Part shown: piece after piece, positions 47,861 to 57,888 of the stretch
How positions within the stretch are numbered: the first letter of the stretch is position 1
How the letters are laid out: each line of letters begins with the position of its first letter
Assembly (NCBI GenBank): GCA_030998015.1
Contig: JARWMV010000241.1
Location: forward strand, 1,178,001 to 1,242,000
Source: Ceratorhiza oryzae-sativae
Lineage: Eukaryota; Basidiomycota; Agaricomycetes; Cantharellales; Ceratobasidiaceae
Reading direction: 5' to 3'
Length of the DNA stretch: 64,000 nucleotides
The notes under the pieces: generated by a model
What the model saw: the letters and a program-made list of their open reading frames with translations, nothing else
Database searches by the model: none
What the model was told of the DNA's origin: nothing
Translations under genes and position numbers: made by a program

Positions 47861-48148
47861 CTAGTATATGCTAGCTAGATTTCCAGGGTATGGTTGAGCA
47901 GGGTCATCTACCCCTCCCGTCATTGGCCGAGCAGCGTCATGAACACTCTCCACGCCTAGGGTCACCCTGCAAACCTCATCAACTGTAGGACTAAAGTCAT
48001 CGTCCTCGTCGGGTCCGTCGATTGGTGGCTCAACGCTATGATCCTCTCCAGACTCTGTTGGTTGCGCTGAGTAAACGCTAAAAACGAGGTCCATATACAC
48101 CGTCGGGTTCATTCTAGAAAGAGATAATATCGCCTGCCGAGCGGCCAT
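47861..48148 (-). CDS. Hypothetical small acidic protein
   Basis: The ATG at 48148 gives MAARQAILSLSRMNPTVYMD, then an acidic stretch (IDGPDEDDDFSPTVDEVCRV) and a short end, ASIY: 95 codons without an intron. No family is recognised. A plus-strand ORF of 71 codons (47649-47864) converges on it and ends within it, so at most one is likely to be real. The composition (D/E and P rich, few rare codons) is the only support. Confidence 0.25.
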   Translation of the reverse strand: MAARQAILSLSRMNPTVYMDLVFSVYSAQPTESGEDHSVEPPIDGPDEDDDFSPTVDEVCRVTLGVESVHDAARPMTGGVDDPAQPYPGNLASIY

Positions 48149-49157
48149 GCTGACAAGGCTGCCGTAAGAGAGTTGTGTGGAGTGTCGGGAACCGCACAGA
48201 GCAAAAATGCCCAACACTTTAGAACATGTGCGTTAGTCAACAGCTTGAATTCTCCAAAATATTATTCGGCTTCTTGATGAGAACCGAACGGTTGATGGAA
48301 TCATATGCCTGGACAATGCAGTTCATGCTACGTTGACAAAGTGTACGGGGGGATTCATCTTTTTATTGTTATTCTCGGGCTTGATTCCAGACCGCAATTC
48401 ATGTTAAATGAGCAATATCTCCTTGAAAACGCTCATTTAATCAGAATACGGTAGCGTGTGTTCGGGGATAAATTGCAATCGGAGGCTGAAGGACATTTTG
48501 TGGTTATCTATGTTTATCTTTAGTCATCTCCTGTGTATCCAGGGGGCGTGTTAGTGGGATCCTCGGACATCTCAGCTCCCTCACAACCACCAACGTCCAC
48601 GGCTGTCCCATGTCCCACGGCGGGCCGACGCCGAGGGACATATACCAAGTAAGCACAAAAAAAGCGAAGCGCCGGCCGATTTTATGTAAGCGACGTTCTT
48701 CTCTCGGCAGCACAGTAGGTAGGCGTGCTAAAGACGCCGTGGCCACTCCCTGCGTCAGTACAACTCGCGCATATCTCCGCCGGCTTCGATGCACTGCTAC
48801 CCGCTGGCTGTGAGCATCGTAGAGCAGCTGAATCCACAAACCCCCAAACGAACACCTTCAACAATTTCCCTCAAAGCGTTTCCCTCAGCGTACCTTTGCT
48901 CACCGGTTGAACATCATTCTATTTCCAAAAATCAACGGCGTGCGAACAGAGCCAGAGCGCCTACCACCTTAAATCGCTAGATCAGGCGATACAGCACTCC
49001 TTAAGTTTACTGGTTGAGCGCATATATCATCAGACATTTGCCTACAATGGCCTCTAAGCTATGCACCTGAGCAAAGATTGTTTTTGTGTGAAAGGTGTAA
49101 TTTTATATTCGCGACTCGCTTATATCTTGCGTCTGGCATACCCATCACGAACCATCC
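48149..49157. other. Spacer with a second diverged CaaX-array-like block
   Basis: Around 48740-48800, CCCTGCGTCAGTACAACTCG and TCTCCGCCGGCTTCGATGCA resemble the block just before each CaaX unit (for example TCTCCGCCGGCTTC at 53808-53821). No CaaX gene follows. Otherwise nothing is seen. Confidence 0.4.
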
Positions 49158-51038
49158 TCATAGTCCAATCAACTTTCCAAGCTCTCCTAGTGCTATGTCC
49201 CCACTCCCTCCTTTACTAACCGATTCCCTTATAATTCGACCCAATGCCTTAACATTGGTTCGTTGTTGCCGACCGCGAGCCCCTTTAGACATTTCGAGTA
49301 TATTCTTTACTTCTTGGCGCACCGCCTTCGTTCGTGCCAATAACAGTTGTACCACGGTACATCTTGTTCTTAGCTGGTCCGGTACGGACTTGAGTGAGCT
49401 CAAAGCCGCAATCGTGTTGAGTTGCCACTTGCAAAGCGTTTGTAGGTTGGTCCCCCTGCACAAATTACGCGCGTGAATGATTCTGAAGGAGAAAAAATAA
49501 GAAAGAAAACAGAATAGAAGACATACTGCAAAGGGCCAGAATATAATCGGCACGTCACGCACAAGCGCTCAGTTGTGGTATTCCATCCGCCGTGAGATAC
49601 GATGTAGTGAATCGCCTGGAATAGTCGTCAAGTTGATGATTTCTACAAGGCAGAAAAATGAGATACATACCGGATGCTCTACGACGTTCAACTGATTCGT
49701 CCACTTTGGGAATATCGCCTTCCCCTCCCCTGTCAAGCGCTCCAGGAGACTCGTCTATCTTCGCGTGTTCCGAAGACAACGAGAACACAAGCCTCAAGCC
49801 TTGGGCCAAGATCTCTTCGATCAGGATCTCCAAGTGCTTTGCCGACTCCGGCAACGGGAAGAACACGGTTCCAAAAGCCATGTATATGACTGAGTGGGGG
49901 CCAAGCTCGGTGTATGCTTTATCAAGGAACTCGCTGACCATGTCGGGTTCGATGGGAGGTGCTGGCGGAAGATCCACGCTGGGCCCGACACACAAGGGAC
50001 GGAGCGGTTTGGTAAATGCGGTCATGCATGCCCGGGCCGCAATTGGTTCCTGTTTCAGAATAAATTAATGAACGGCCTCGATTGAAGGATACCCCAAGAC
50101 ATACCATCTCGTACGTTCCGTTAATCACAGCCACGTCCATCTCATCACGTAGATTATTCCATCCTTTTTGAGCCGCAACCACGAAACCAAGCACAGGGGG
50201 TGCCAGCTGAGGGATTTGCTCGTGCTCGTAGAACGCAGGAAGACCAGGGATGCAAACTAATCGATGCGATAATTCCTAAATCGTGAAACGATTTAGTGAC
50301 AGAATGCTACGATTAGATAGCATTCACCTGGTGGAATATTTCTTGCAACGACCCTTCCTTATGTGACGCTTGTCGGTCTGATTGGGCTGAAACGGCATCC
50401 AAGAGTCTTCCTCCAAGCCCATGGTCGGCATTACCAAAATGTCTAGGGCATCAACTGAGTAACGTCATACAAAAACGCGCCAAGGTGAACTCACGCAATC
50501 ATTGCAACGGCCGTTACGGGCCAGAATGATACAATCGGTAAGCCACATTCTAGCCCGACCCCGCCATTGATATGGTCCTCGATAATCCATGTTGGCGGTG
50601 CTACCGTATGTTTACCTACTTGGAAACCTGGGGCGCAGAGTTCCTCGGCGACCCAGCGCTTGAAACTCGTCTCGAAGTTGGAGAGGAGCTCCGAGGGGTG
50701 GATTGCCTGCACATCAAGAATCGGTGAAATGATGCGTATTCGTCCCCGAGCAGTTTCCGACTGAGTCATAAGGTAGGCGTTGGATCGGGAAGCCAGAGGA
50801 GGAAGCACGTACACGGCTGTGAGAGGAAATCAGCGAGTGGAGTCCGAGCAGTAACACCAACTAACAAATGAACGCGTTCGGGAACTTTTCAGTCAAACGT
50901 GCGCTGAATTTGATCCCTGCCCGAGCATGGGCTATTACAAGAAACGAGTGAGCGATTGTTGTTACAAAATCTACGGGTAGACATACTCGGGGAGGGCCCA
51001 CCAATGAACACGATGTGTACCAAAGGCGTCACTGTCAT
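49158..51038 (-). CDS. UDP-glycosyltransferase (GT1 family)
   Basis: Transfers a sugar from a UDP-sugar to a small lipophilic acceptor. The ATG at 51038 gives MTVTPLVHIVFIGGPSPS. Later exons carry VYVLPPLASRSNAYLMTQSE, HPSELLSNFETSFKRW, GLECGLPIVSFWP, HRLVCIPGLPAFYEHEQIPQ, GWNNLRDEMDVAVINGTYEM, SEFLDKAYTELGPHSVIYMA, FGTVFFPLPESAKHLEILIE, SHGGWNTTTE with RDVPIIFWPFAV (UDP-binding signature), GDQPTNALQVATQHDCGFEL and GSGDIALGELGKLIGL. Frame changes occur after AKIDES, inside the signature after TTTERL and after VIGTNE. Each is repairable by one base, so sequence error is as likely as decay. Acceptor unknown; the neighbouring UGT pseudogene and methyltransferase suggest a metabolite-modifying locus. 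Confidence 0.83.
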
Positions 51039-51563
51039 TCGTGGCTGAATTAGAAGGTTAACTAGAAGGCAGGATTACATGGCTGAGCCTGTCGAACTAC
51101 TCAGAACTTTATAGGCTCACTCCAGCCTTGGTCCTATTCTGATCCATGGCGCGAATGAAGCGCAGCACCTGCCCTAGGCTGACAGGGTTCAACTTAGATA
51201 TAGGCTGTAGAGGAGAAGGTATAAATTATGGAAAGCCGACCGTATTTTGCTAGGTAATGTGTTCACGCTGTGACGAGCGCCCGGGCGTGGCTCTTTTTTT
51301 TTTTTTTTTTTTCGGCAGCCAAGGAGGTTCTCGGTTCTCAGGTACTTCCAAACCGCATAGGAGCTTAGATTCGCTGTAAATTCTCGTCAAAGAATCGATT
51401 TTATTACTCCTTCTCTTATTGGAACTTACCATCTGCATGCGGCTAGGGAGATGATGGTCGAGGGGCGGAAGTGTTCACGTGAGTCAAACTCACCCCACCA
51501 GACCCCATCGCTGAGGCCTCACGTTGGTCTGAAGCTGGGCGCATCTCGGTCACTCATTCTTGT
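51039..51563. other. Spacer with a 19-nt poly(T) run
   Basis: Upstream region of the UGT gene. It contains a T-run at 51294-51312, which could be the poly(A) tail of an inserted minus-strand retroelement or simple low-complexity DNA. No gene is seen. Confidence 0.45.
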
Positions 51564-51830
51564 TTGAACCAACTAATACTCGGTCGCGGTTTCTTCGGCG
51601 AGTACCGCAGTCGCTTCGTCCCCAGTGAGAATCCATCCTGCCAATGTGGAGAGGCCTCCGTCCAAACGATCACGTGCGTCCTTATAGGCTGTCACCTCCA
51701 TGATGAAGCCTGGCCTCGTCTCCGTCGCGCTTCATCTTTCTTCTCGCTTCCACGTCTTTTCACACAAAGAAAGGCATTATCGCTTTGATTGATTTCCTTT
51801 CTCGATCGAATGCTTTCACGAAGATTGGTT
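51564..51830 (+). mobile_element. Second non-LTR retrotransposon C-terminal remnant
   Basis: Reads RGFFGEYRSRFVPSENPSCQ, CGEASVQTITCVLIGC, LPRLFTQRKALSL and, after a frame change, IDFLSRSNAFTKIG. The layout (GHG-type start, Cys-knuckle CxCGE-xxQT, then a terminal helix and NAFTK) matches the remnant at 45760-46062, also ending NAFTK. Only the extreme C-terminus survives. It is on the plus strand, facing away from the first remnant, so the two bracket the UGT region. Confidence 0.6.
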
Positions 51831-52309
51831 CATATTTTGGTTTTTCTGTGTTGTGCCTGTTCCCTCCCCGCCTCCCGCCTCCCGCCATCCATTTCCCTTC
51901 CTCCCTTCCCCTCTTCATGCCATGTCTCTTTCTTCTCCCCGAGCGGTTTGACCTTGCGTTCATGTAGTTCGTTAAATGTGTATTTTTTTTTGTCAAAAAA
52001 AGAAGTGTTCATGTGATATGCAAAAAGAGCTTGAAGACATGTTTAACAAGCTATATACACGAGGCTGAACCGCTCAGAGAAAGCCTGGAAGCGAGATAAA
52101 GAGGGCAATAAATCAAAGATCCGGCGGCTGCGAAGGAGGTTAGACTAGGTGAAAAACATGGAGCACGCAACATGCGCTGAGGAACACGGGTCCACACCAT
52201 AACTCCTTTTTGAGCCTCCAAAGTCCGTCAAGTACGAACGGACTCGGGGTGATGTTTCTTCGATATATCTCGTTAGCAACGCATTGCTGCGGTATTCTGA
52301 GTCTTTAAG
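51831..52309. other. Spacer before the CaaX array
   Basis: Pyrimidine-rich sequence at about 51860-51940 (TTCCCTCCCCGCCTCCCGCC), then AT-rich DNA. No gene is recognised. Confidence 0.4.
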
Positions 52310-52829
52310 CGATCAAAAACGCATGCACCAACTCTGGCCTGCTGCGAATTTGCGAGGTACACATTTCAATGCATCTTGCGCTTTTTGTCGAGATCCCACG
52401 AGTGCTGCGAAAGCCAATAGGACCCCGGCCCACTGAATTGGGACCACGATGCGTGCGAACTCGTTCCAAACAAGTGATTCGCAACCACTGGGCAGTCCCA
52501 TCGTGGCAAATATATATACATTGAAGATTGATTCCACAAAGGAGACGTCCTCGATCCAGTGCATATATAGGTCGTACTTATTTCATCACGATAAGCGTGG
52601 CAGACCGAGGGCCGAGGCATACATGGGCGCTTAGGTCTGCCATTAATAACGCGTTATCCCCAGTGCGTCATTTGTATATGGTGACCAAAATTACGCCGAT
52701 TATCTGAAATCGTGGCTATTGTCCTTCCGTGATCGATGCTCGATTCAGCAGCGAGACAGTTGGTTCTTCGAAATTGGCGATGAGGCATCGACATATCCAA
52801 CATGGCCACCCAAGTTCGAGTTCAGTGAA

Positions 52830-52837
52830 TATATAAA
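52830..52837 (+). promoter_or_regulatory. TATA box of CaaX peptide gene 3
   Basis: TATATAAA followed by CCAGTATCTGAGCACAGTC, 93 nt before the ATG. Identical wording and spacing occur in copy 4. An ACAAAGGAG, like the HMG-box pheromone response element of smuts, lies at about 52536-52544 in this copy only. Confidence 0.65.
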
Positions 52838-52922
52838 CCAGTATCTGAGCACAGTCCTCCCTCACTATCATCTGCTCTTCAATCGCAGCCCCTAGCTTCG
52901 CTCAAAAATCTTATTCATACTC

Positions 52923-53024
52923 ATGGATTCCACCACCACCACCTACACTTACACCCCCACCGAGCCCGTCGACCGTGACACCGGCGACAGCGGCAGTGGC
53001 AGCCAGTACTGCGTCATCGCTTAA
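52923..53024 (+). CDS. CaaX lipopeptide (pheromone-like) precursor, copy 3
   Basis: Intronless, 33 codons: MDSTTTTYTYTPTEP, then VDRDTGDSGSGSQYCVIA and TAA. The Thr/Tyr-rich front, the VDRD junction and the CVIA box define the array type. An Asp-Arg pair before DTGD fits the charged-pair processing site of basidiomycete pheromone precursors (ER, EN or DR), giving a predicted mature peptide of about 12 residues ending in farnesyl-Cys; this is inference. The C-terminal 20 residues are identical in copies 3, 4, 5 and 6. Confidence 0.85.
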   Translation: MDSTTTTYTYTPTEPVDRDTGDSGSGSQYCVIA

Positions 53025-54278
53025 ACCCTCCCTGATTTCGTTCTTATTTTCGTTCGGTTTGATACTTATGCGTTGTTAAAGATATGTTAATCATTTGATG
53101 AAGTGTATGCACAATTTGTTGTATCAAGAATCGGATGTTGTATTCGGATTCTACGATGATTTATTCGATACGGATACAGCCATTAATATAAAATGGTACT
53201 AAGAGGGTGGGATAAAACCCCGGAAATAAAGCAAGCAGGTACGAGGGGTGTGGCCCACGCCTGCGCGGTACTCGCATGGCGCGGTGTATCGTATAAATAG
53301 GACCTAAGTATGGTCGAAGGGAGAAGGACAATGATAATAGTAGCACGCGGCCACCGCCGCTCTTGTGAGCGGCGACTGAGTATCCCGTCTCGTGTCTCTG
53401 CAGGGTGCGACCTATGCTTGCACAAACCAAGTGCATGGACTGGATTATTCATAGATCGTGATTTCGCTGAGCAACTCTGGCCGGCTGCGAAATCGCGACT
53501 GACGTTGGGGCTGACACTAAGCACACGCAATATAGATGGCGGTAAAATTATATCATGTGAGATATACGCACAATGGGATCCCATCACACGGGTGGTAGGG
53601 GTCGCGAGCGCGAGCGCACCGCCCGACCATTTTGAGCCGGTAGCAGGACCCACCGGGTCGAGTGGGGCCAGAAAGAAGCCATAGAATCTTTCATAGACCT
53701 TGTGCTCGGCGCAGTGAGAAGGTTGCCGACGTGGTCCCAGCCGATGATCCTGCGTGGCCGGTGTCTGGGTAAGCGCCCCGATCGTCCCTTGGTATGCATC
53801 GTCTCCGCCGGCTTCCCTGCGCAGCTCCCTAGGTACGTGTTTCGATGCATCTTTCGGTCTTCGATCGAGATCCCTTGTGTGCCACATACGGCCCTGACCT
53901 CTGTGTTAGGACTGGTACGTACGCCGGCTAATTCTCAAAAGGTGCTTAACACCACAGAACAATAACATCGTCTCAAAAAAATCTATTTTCACCAAAAGAC
54001 AGCGTGTATCGGGCATGTGTAATGTTCCTTTTCATTTCATCGCGATAAATGGAATAGTCGAGGCACACCACGTGCGCTGAGGTCGCTGAACGTAATCGCA
54101 GCTATCCCCGGTACGTCAACTCGAGACCAAGAGCCGAAATGTGTGGGTTACCTGAAATCATGGCTATTGTTCCGCCGTGATCGACGCTCGATTCGGCAGC
54201 GAAGCGGCTTGATTGTTCGAAATTAGCGATGAGCCCTCGAGGTGTTCCACCCATTCGCCCAAGCTCAAGCTCAGCGCA

Positions 54279-54286
54279 TATATAAA
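54279..54286 (+). promoter_or_regulatory. TATA box of CaaX peptide gene 4
   Basis: TATATAAA 93 nt before the ATG, followed by CCAGTATCTGAGCACAGTC. Confidence 0.65.
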
Positions 54287-54371
54287 CCAGTATCTGAGCA
54301 CAGTCGTCTCCTCACTATCATCCACTTCAATCGCAGCTCCCTAGCTTCACTCAAAACTCTTATTCATACTC

Positions 54372-54476
54372 ATGGATTCCACCACCACCACCACCTACAC
54401 TTACACCCCCACTGAGCCCGTCGACCGCGACACCGGCGACAGCGGCAGTGGCAGCCAATACTGCGTCATCGCTTAA
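54372..54476 (+). CDS. CaaX lipopeptide (pheromone-like) precursor, copy 4
   Basis: Intronless, 34 codons: MDSTTTTTYTYTPTEP, then VDRDTGDSGSGSQYCVIA and TAA. It differs from copy 3 by one additional Thr in the leader, a slippage-type change in an ACC repeat, and by silent bases (CAA for Gln, CGC for Arg). The predicted mature peptide is unchanged. The 3' flank CTTATTTTCGTTCGGTTTGA is nearly identical to that of copies 3, 5 and 6. Confidence 0.85.
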   Translation: MDSTTTTTYTYTPTEPVDRDTGDSGSGSQYCVIA

Positions 54477-55803
54477 ACCCGCCTTGTTTTTCGTTCTTAT
54501 TTTCGTTCGGTTTGATACTCATGGATTGTTAAACTTATGTTATCGGTGTGTTGAACTGTATGCACAAGTTGTTGTATCAAGAATTGGATGTTGTATTCAA
54601 ATGCTCTGGACGGGATGGATTTTGAACCAATGACAAGAAGCGAACCGTATAGATTTGATATGTTGATCAAAGCTTGCAGCGCGAAAGCAAAACTGTCTCG
54701 CGTCCCAGCAGGTTTTTAAGAGGCAATCAAGACTCCGTTACCGCACCCAGTCTTTTTGTCTAGTGAGTCATTTCCCCGGGTTATCTATTTGGGCTCAATC
54801 GAAACAAGATCGAATTGGCCGGTGAAATCCCCTGGAAAGCCTCTCTCTCGCAATGAGGATTAGTTTCCGGAGTGTTCCAGTGCGATTTATTGACTCAGGG
54901 AATCGCAATTTGTCCGATATCGCGCATCAATGGTGTCTCTCTGAACCAGTCCAGGTTTGAAAACAATAAAAAAAATCTTGTGACTGGTTCCGACCGGCTG
55001 AGAAATTGTGGCTGGCATTGGGGTAGACAATATATACCCTTAGATATAGATAATCGTAACGATTATGCAATGCGAGACACATAAGTTCAACACAATGGGA
55101 TCTAATCGGGCGACTAGTTTGAATGAGGGTCCCGAGCGCACTGGCGTGACAGATTAGGTTGAGCAGCTAACAAGACTCCCCAGGCCGAGATGGAGCTCAG
55201 CAGTTGCTACATTTTCTCTCATGCGCACGATGGAAGCAGCGAGGATTGCATGCGGGACAAAATGACGTGTTGACGCCGAGCTGCGTCAGTCCATGCTCAG
55301 TGTCTCCGCGAAGCAGCCCGCCCCCCCAAGGTACACATTTTAATGAACCTTGCGCCCTCGATCGAAGTCTTTGTGTGCCACAAAAGTCAATGGGACGTTA
55401 GCCCCTATGATGGGACCGATATGCGTGCTAGCTAATCCTGAACGAGCGACTTGGGACCACGCAGTAACAACATTGTGGCAAAAAAAGAGAGTTCAATAAC
55501 AGATTCCACAAACAATACAGCGCGTATCACGGGCATACAGAGTCTTAATTCATTTGATCGGGACAAACGGAATAGGCCGAGATCTGAGGCACGCCACGTG
55601 CGCTTAAGCCCGTTAAAAATAGTGCCACATCCCCAGTTTGTTATTCGCAGATCAGCGGCCAGAACCATGTGGTTTATCTGAGATCATGGCTATTGTCCTT
55701 GCATGACCGATGCCTAATTCTGCAGAGACACGGCTCGATTGTCTAAATTAGCGATGGGGAATCGACATGTTGAGCCCAGCCACTCGAGCTCGAGCTCGCT
55801 GCA

Positions 55804-55811
55804 TATATAAA
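55804..55811 (+). promoter_or_regulatory. TATA box of CaaX peptide gene 5
   Basis: TATATAAA 95 nt before the ATG, followed by CCTGTATCTGAGCACAGTC. Confidence 0.65.
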
Positions 55812-55898
55812 CCTGTATCTGAGCACAGTCCTCTCCCCACTATCATCTGCTCTCTAACCGCAGCTCCCTATATACTCTCACAACTCTTCTTCATACTC

Positions 55899-56006
55899 AT
55901 GGATTCGGCGACCACTACCTGCACCTACACCTACACCCCCACCGAGCCCGTCGACCGCGACACCGGCGACAGCGGCAGTGGCAGCCAATACTGCGTCATC
56001 GCTTAA
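55899..56006 (+). CDS. CaaX lipopeptide (pheromone-like) precursor, copy 5
   Basis: Intronless, 35 codons: MDSATTTCTYTYTPTEP, then VDRDTGDSGSGSQYCVIA and TAA. The leader varies (an Ala and an unusual extra Cys), while the last 20 residues equal copies 3, 4 and 6. Upstream in the same frame is a non-homologous extension without support, so the MDS start shared by all seven copies is used. Confidence 0.84.
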   Translation: MDSATTTCTYTYTPTEPVDRDTGDSGSGSQYCVIA

Positions 56007-57694
56007 ACCTGCCTTGTTTTTCGTTCTTATTTTCGTTCGGTTCAACAATTATGTGTAGTTAAATTTATGTTATCGGTTTGATGAAGTGTATTCGTGGATT
56101 TGCGAGACCCAGCCCACGGAGCACGCACAAGCAATGCCGAGCTCCAGAAAGCGCCTGAGCACCAGAGCGACCACCCCTTCATCACATGACCCGAATGGTG
56201 CTCGTCACGTACCCGGCGCTCCTAGACACCACTGCGCCGGGTATTCCTTCAGTTTTTTCGTCCCTCCTACCATCCCCATTGTCACTGTGCGGCATTCCGC
56301 TGTTTCTCTTAGGTTCCCAGCCCGTCCCCTACGAATTGTGCTCGCCGCTCGGGCGTCCCCCAAACGACCGAGACATGGGACATCCCCAATGTGTTAAGTA
56401 CTCGTGCATGTCAATTACATACAACACACGAGTGATACCGAACGCTTCGGTCCTGACTTCAGTACAAGATTTTATATGAAAATTAGATGTTGTACTCGGA
56501 TTTACGATGATTTCTATGATGTGGATGCAGCAGTTTATGTACAACTGGATGGCCAAATATGTGAGAAACATCTGAATCACAGATATACACGGAGTGGATT
56601 CACTGGAATATCGGCAACGTTTGGTCTCATTCAACCATTCTGGCTGGCCTCGAAATTGCGACTGACGCCAGGGCCGGTACTACGCGCACATGGATAGAAA
56701 TAGCCGTGAAAATTCTATAATAGACAAGTTGGCTCCCACCAATTTTAGGTAGACAATCATCCCGATTCGGCGGAGCCATGGCAGAAATTTGCACTCGTGC
56801 TTTCTGGGCAATTGTGTTCAAGACACCATAATTTGATTGAACCTAACTCTAAATTCGTCCACCAAGATTTGGCGGAGCCCAACTTGTCTAATGATAGATT
56901 CATGTGCAATGGGATCTGGTCAGACTAACGGTAGGAGGGGGAAGGCAAGAGCGCCGCCAGACCATCTCGAACAGCTAGCATGGCTCGTTGGTTCGAGTGG
57001 GGCCGAAAAGAAGCCATCGAGTCTCCAACATACGGAATAGGAAATGGAGGCGGGAGTGAGGGGGCAACCAAAAAGGCGCATTGAACTGCGGATAGACCTT
57101 GTGCTCGACACGGTGAGAAGGGGGCCGATGTGGGTCTCCTGCCAATGGACTCGCGTGGCGGATGCATGTGTAAGCGCCACGATGGTCCATCGGCACACTT
57201 GTGTGTCTCCGCCGGCTCCGCTACACATCTTTCGATTGCATCTTTCGGTCCTCGATTGAGATCCCTTGTGTGCCACATACGATCCTGACCTCCGTATTAG
57301 GACTGGTATGTACGCCAGCTAATTCTCAATGGGTAACTCGAGACCACAGAATAATAACACCGTCCCAAAAGCACACCCACTTTGACAATAGATTTTACCA
57401 AAAAGACCGCGCGTATGGACGATATGTAAAGTTCATATTAACTCCAATGCAATAAATGGAATAGACCCAGAGCCGAGATACACCACGTGCGCTGAGCCGC
57501 GCTAAAAATAATCCAGCTATACCCGGTACGTCAACTTGAGACCAAGAGCCAAAATGGTGTCGGTTCCCTGAAATCATGGCTATTGTCCTGCCGTGATCGA
57601 TGCTTGATTCGGCAGCGAAGCGGCTCGATTGTTCTAAATTAGCGATGAGCCCTCGACATGTTGAACCCATTCGCCCAAGCTCAAGCTCAGCGCA

Positions 57695-57702
57695 TATATA
57701 AA
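57695..57702 (+). promoter_or_regulatory. TATA box of CaaX peptide gene 6
   Basis: TATATAAA 92 nt before the ATG, followed by CCAGTATCTGAGCACAGTC. Confidence 0.65.
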
Positions 57703-57786
57703 CCAGTATCTGAGCACAGTCGTCTCCTCACTATCATCCACTCTTCAATCGCAGCTCTTTGCCTACTCTCACAACTCTTCATACTA

Positions 57787-57888
57787 ATGGATTCCACCAC
57801 CACCGCCTACACTTACACCCCCACCGAGCCCGTCGACCGTGACACCGGCGACAGCGGCAGTGGCAGCCAATACTGCGTCATCGCTTAA
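57787..57888 (+). CDS. CaaX lipopeptide (pheromone-like) precursor, copy 6
   Basis: Intronless, 33 codons: MDSTTTAYTYTPTEP, then VDRDTGDSGSGSQYCVIA and TAA. It differs from copy 3 by one Thr to Ala change in the leader. The promoter from CATGGCTATTGTCC to the ATG is close to that of copy 4, which suggests units 2 and 4 are the youngest pair. Confidence 0.85.
   Translation: MDSTTTAYTYTPTEPVDRDTGDSGSGSQYCVIA

Larger units (their letters stand above)
52310..53190 (+). repeat. CaaX array, unit 1
   Basis: The most diverged of four tandem units. It carries TTTCAATGCATCTTGCGC, then GTGGCTATTGTCCTTCCGTG, the TATA box, the peptide gene and a 3' flank with TTGTTGTATCAAGAATCGGA. The same order recurs in units 2-4. 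Confidence 0.7.
53440..54640 (+). repeat. CaaX array, unit 2
   Basis: Begins CTGGCCGGCTGCGAAATCGC, continues with GAGTGGGGCCAGAAAGAAGC and TCTTCGATCGAGATCCCTTG, CCACGTGCGCTGAG, ATCATGGCTATTGTTCCGCC, the TATA box, the peptide gene and its 3' flank. A long minus-strand ORF (53183-53887) overlaps it. Part of that reading (WHTRDL and GFF.APL.P...WSGGALA) recurs in unit 4, so the spacer may descend from an older dispersed element. Confidence 0.72.
54980..56540 (+). repeat. CaaX array, unit 3, with an insertion
   Basis: Begins with CCGGCTGAGAAATTGTGGCT (compare units 2 and 4) and has CGCCACGTGCGCTTA, ATCATGGCTATTGTCCTTGC, the TATA box and the peptide gene. The 3' flank is interrupted: homology to unit 1 stops after GATGAAGTGTA (about 56092) and resumes at TTAGATGTTGTACTCGGATT (about 56484). 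The 370-390 nt between are unique in this window. Confidence 0.68.

Noticed and set aside
53183..53887. 234-codon minus ORF in CaaX unit 2
   Set aside because: Only part of the reading recurs in unit 4, and there in changing frames. I treat it as spacer repeat, not a gene.
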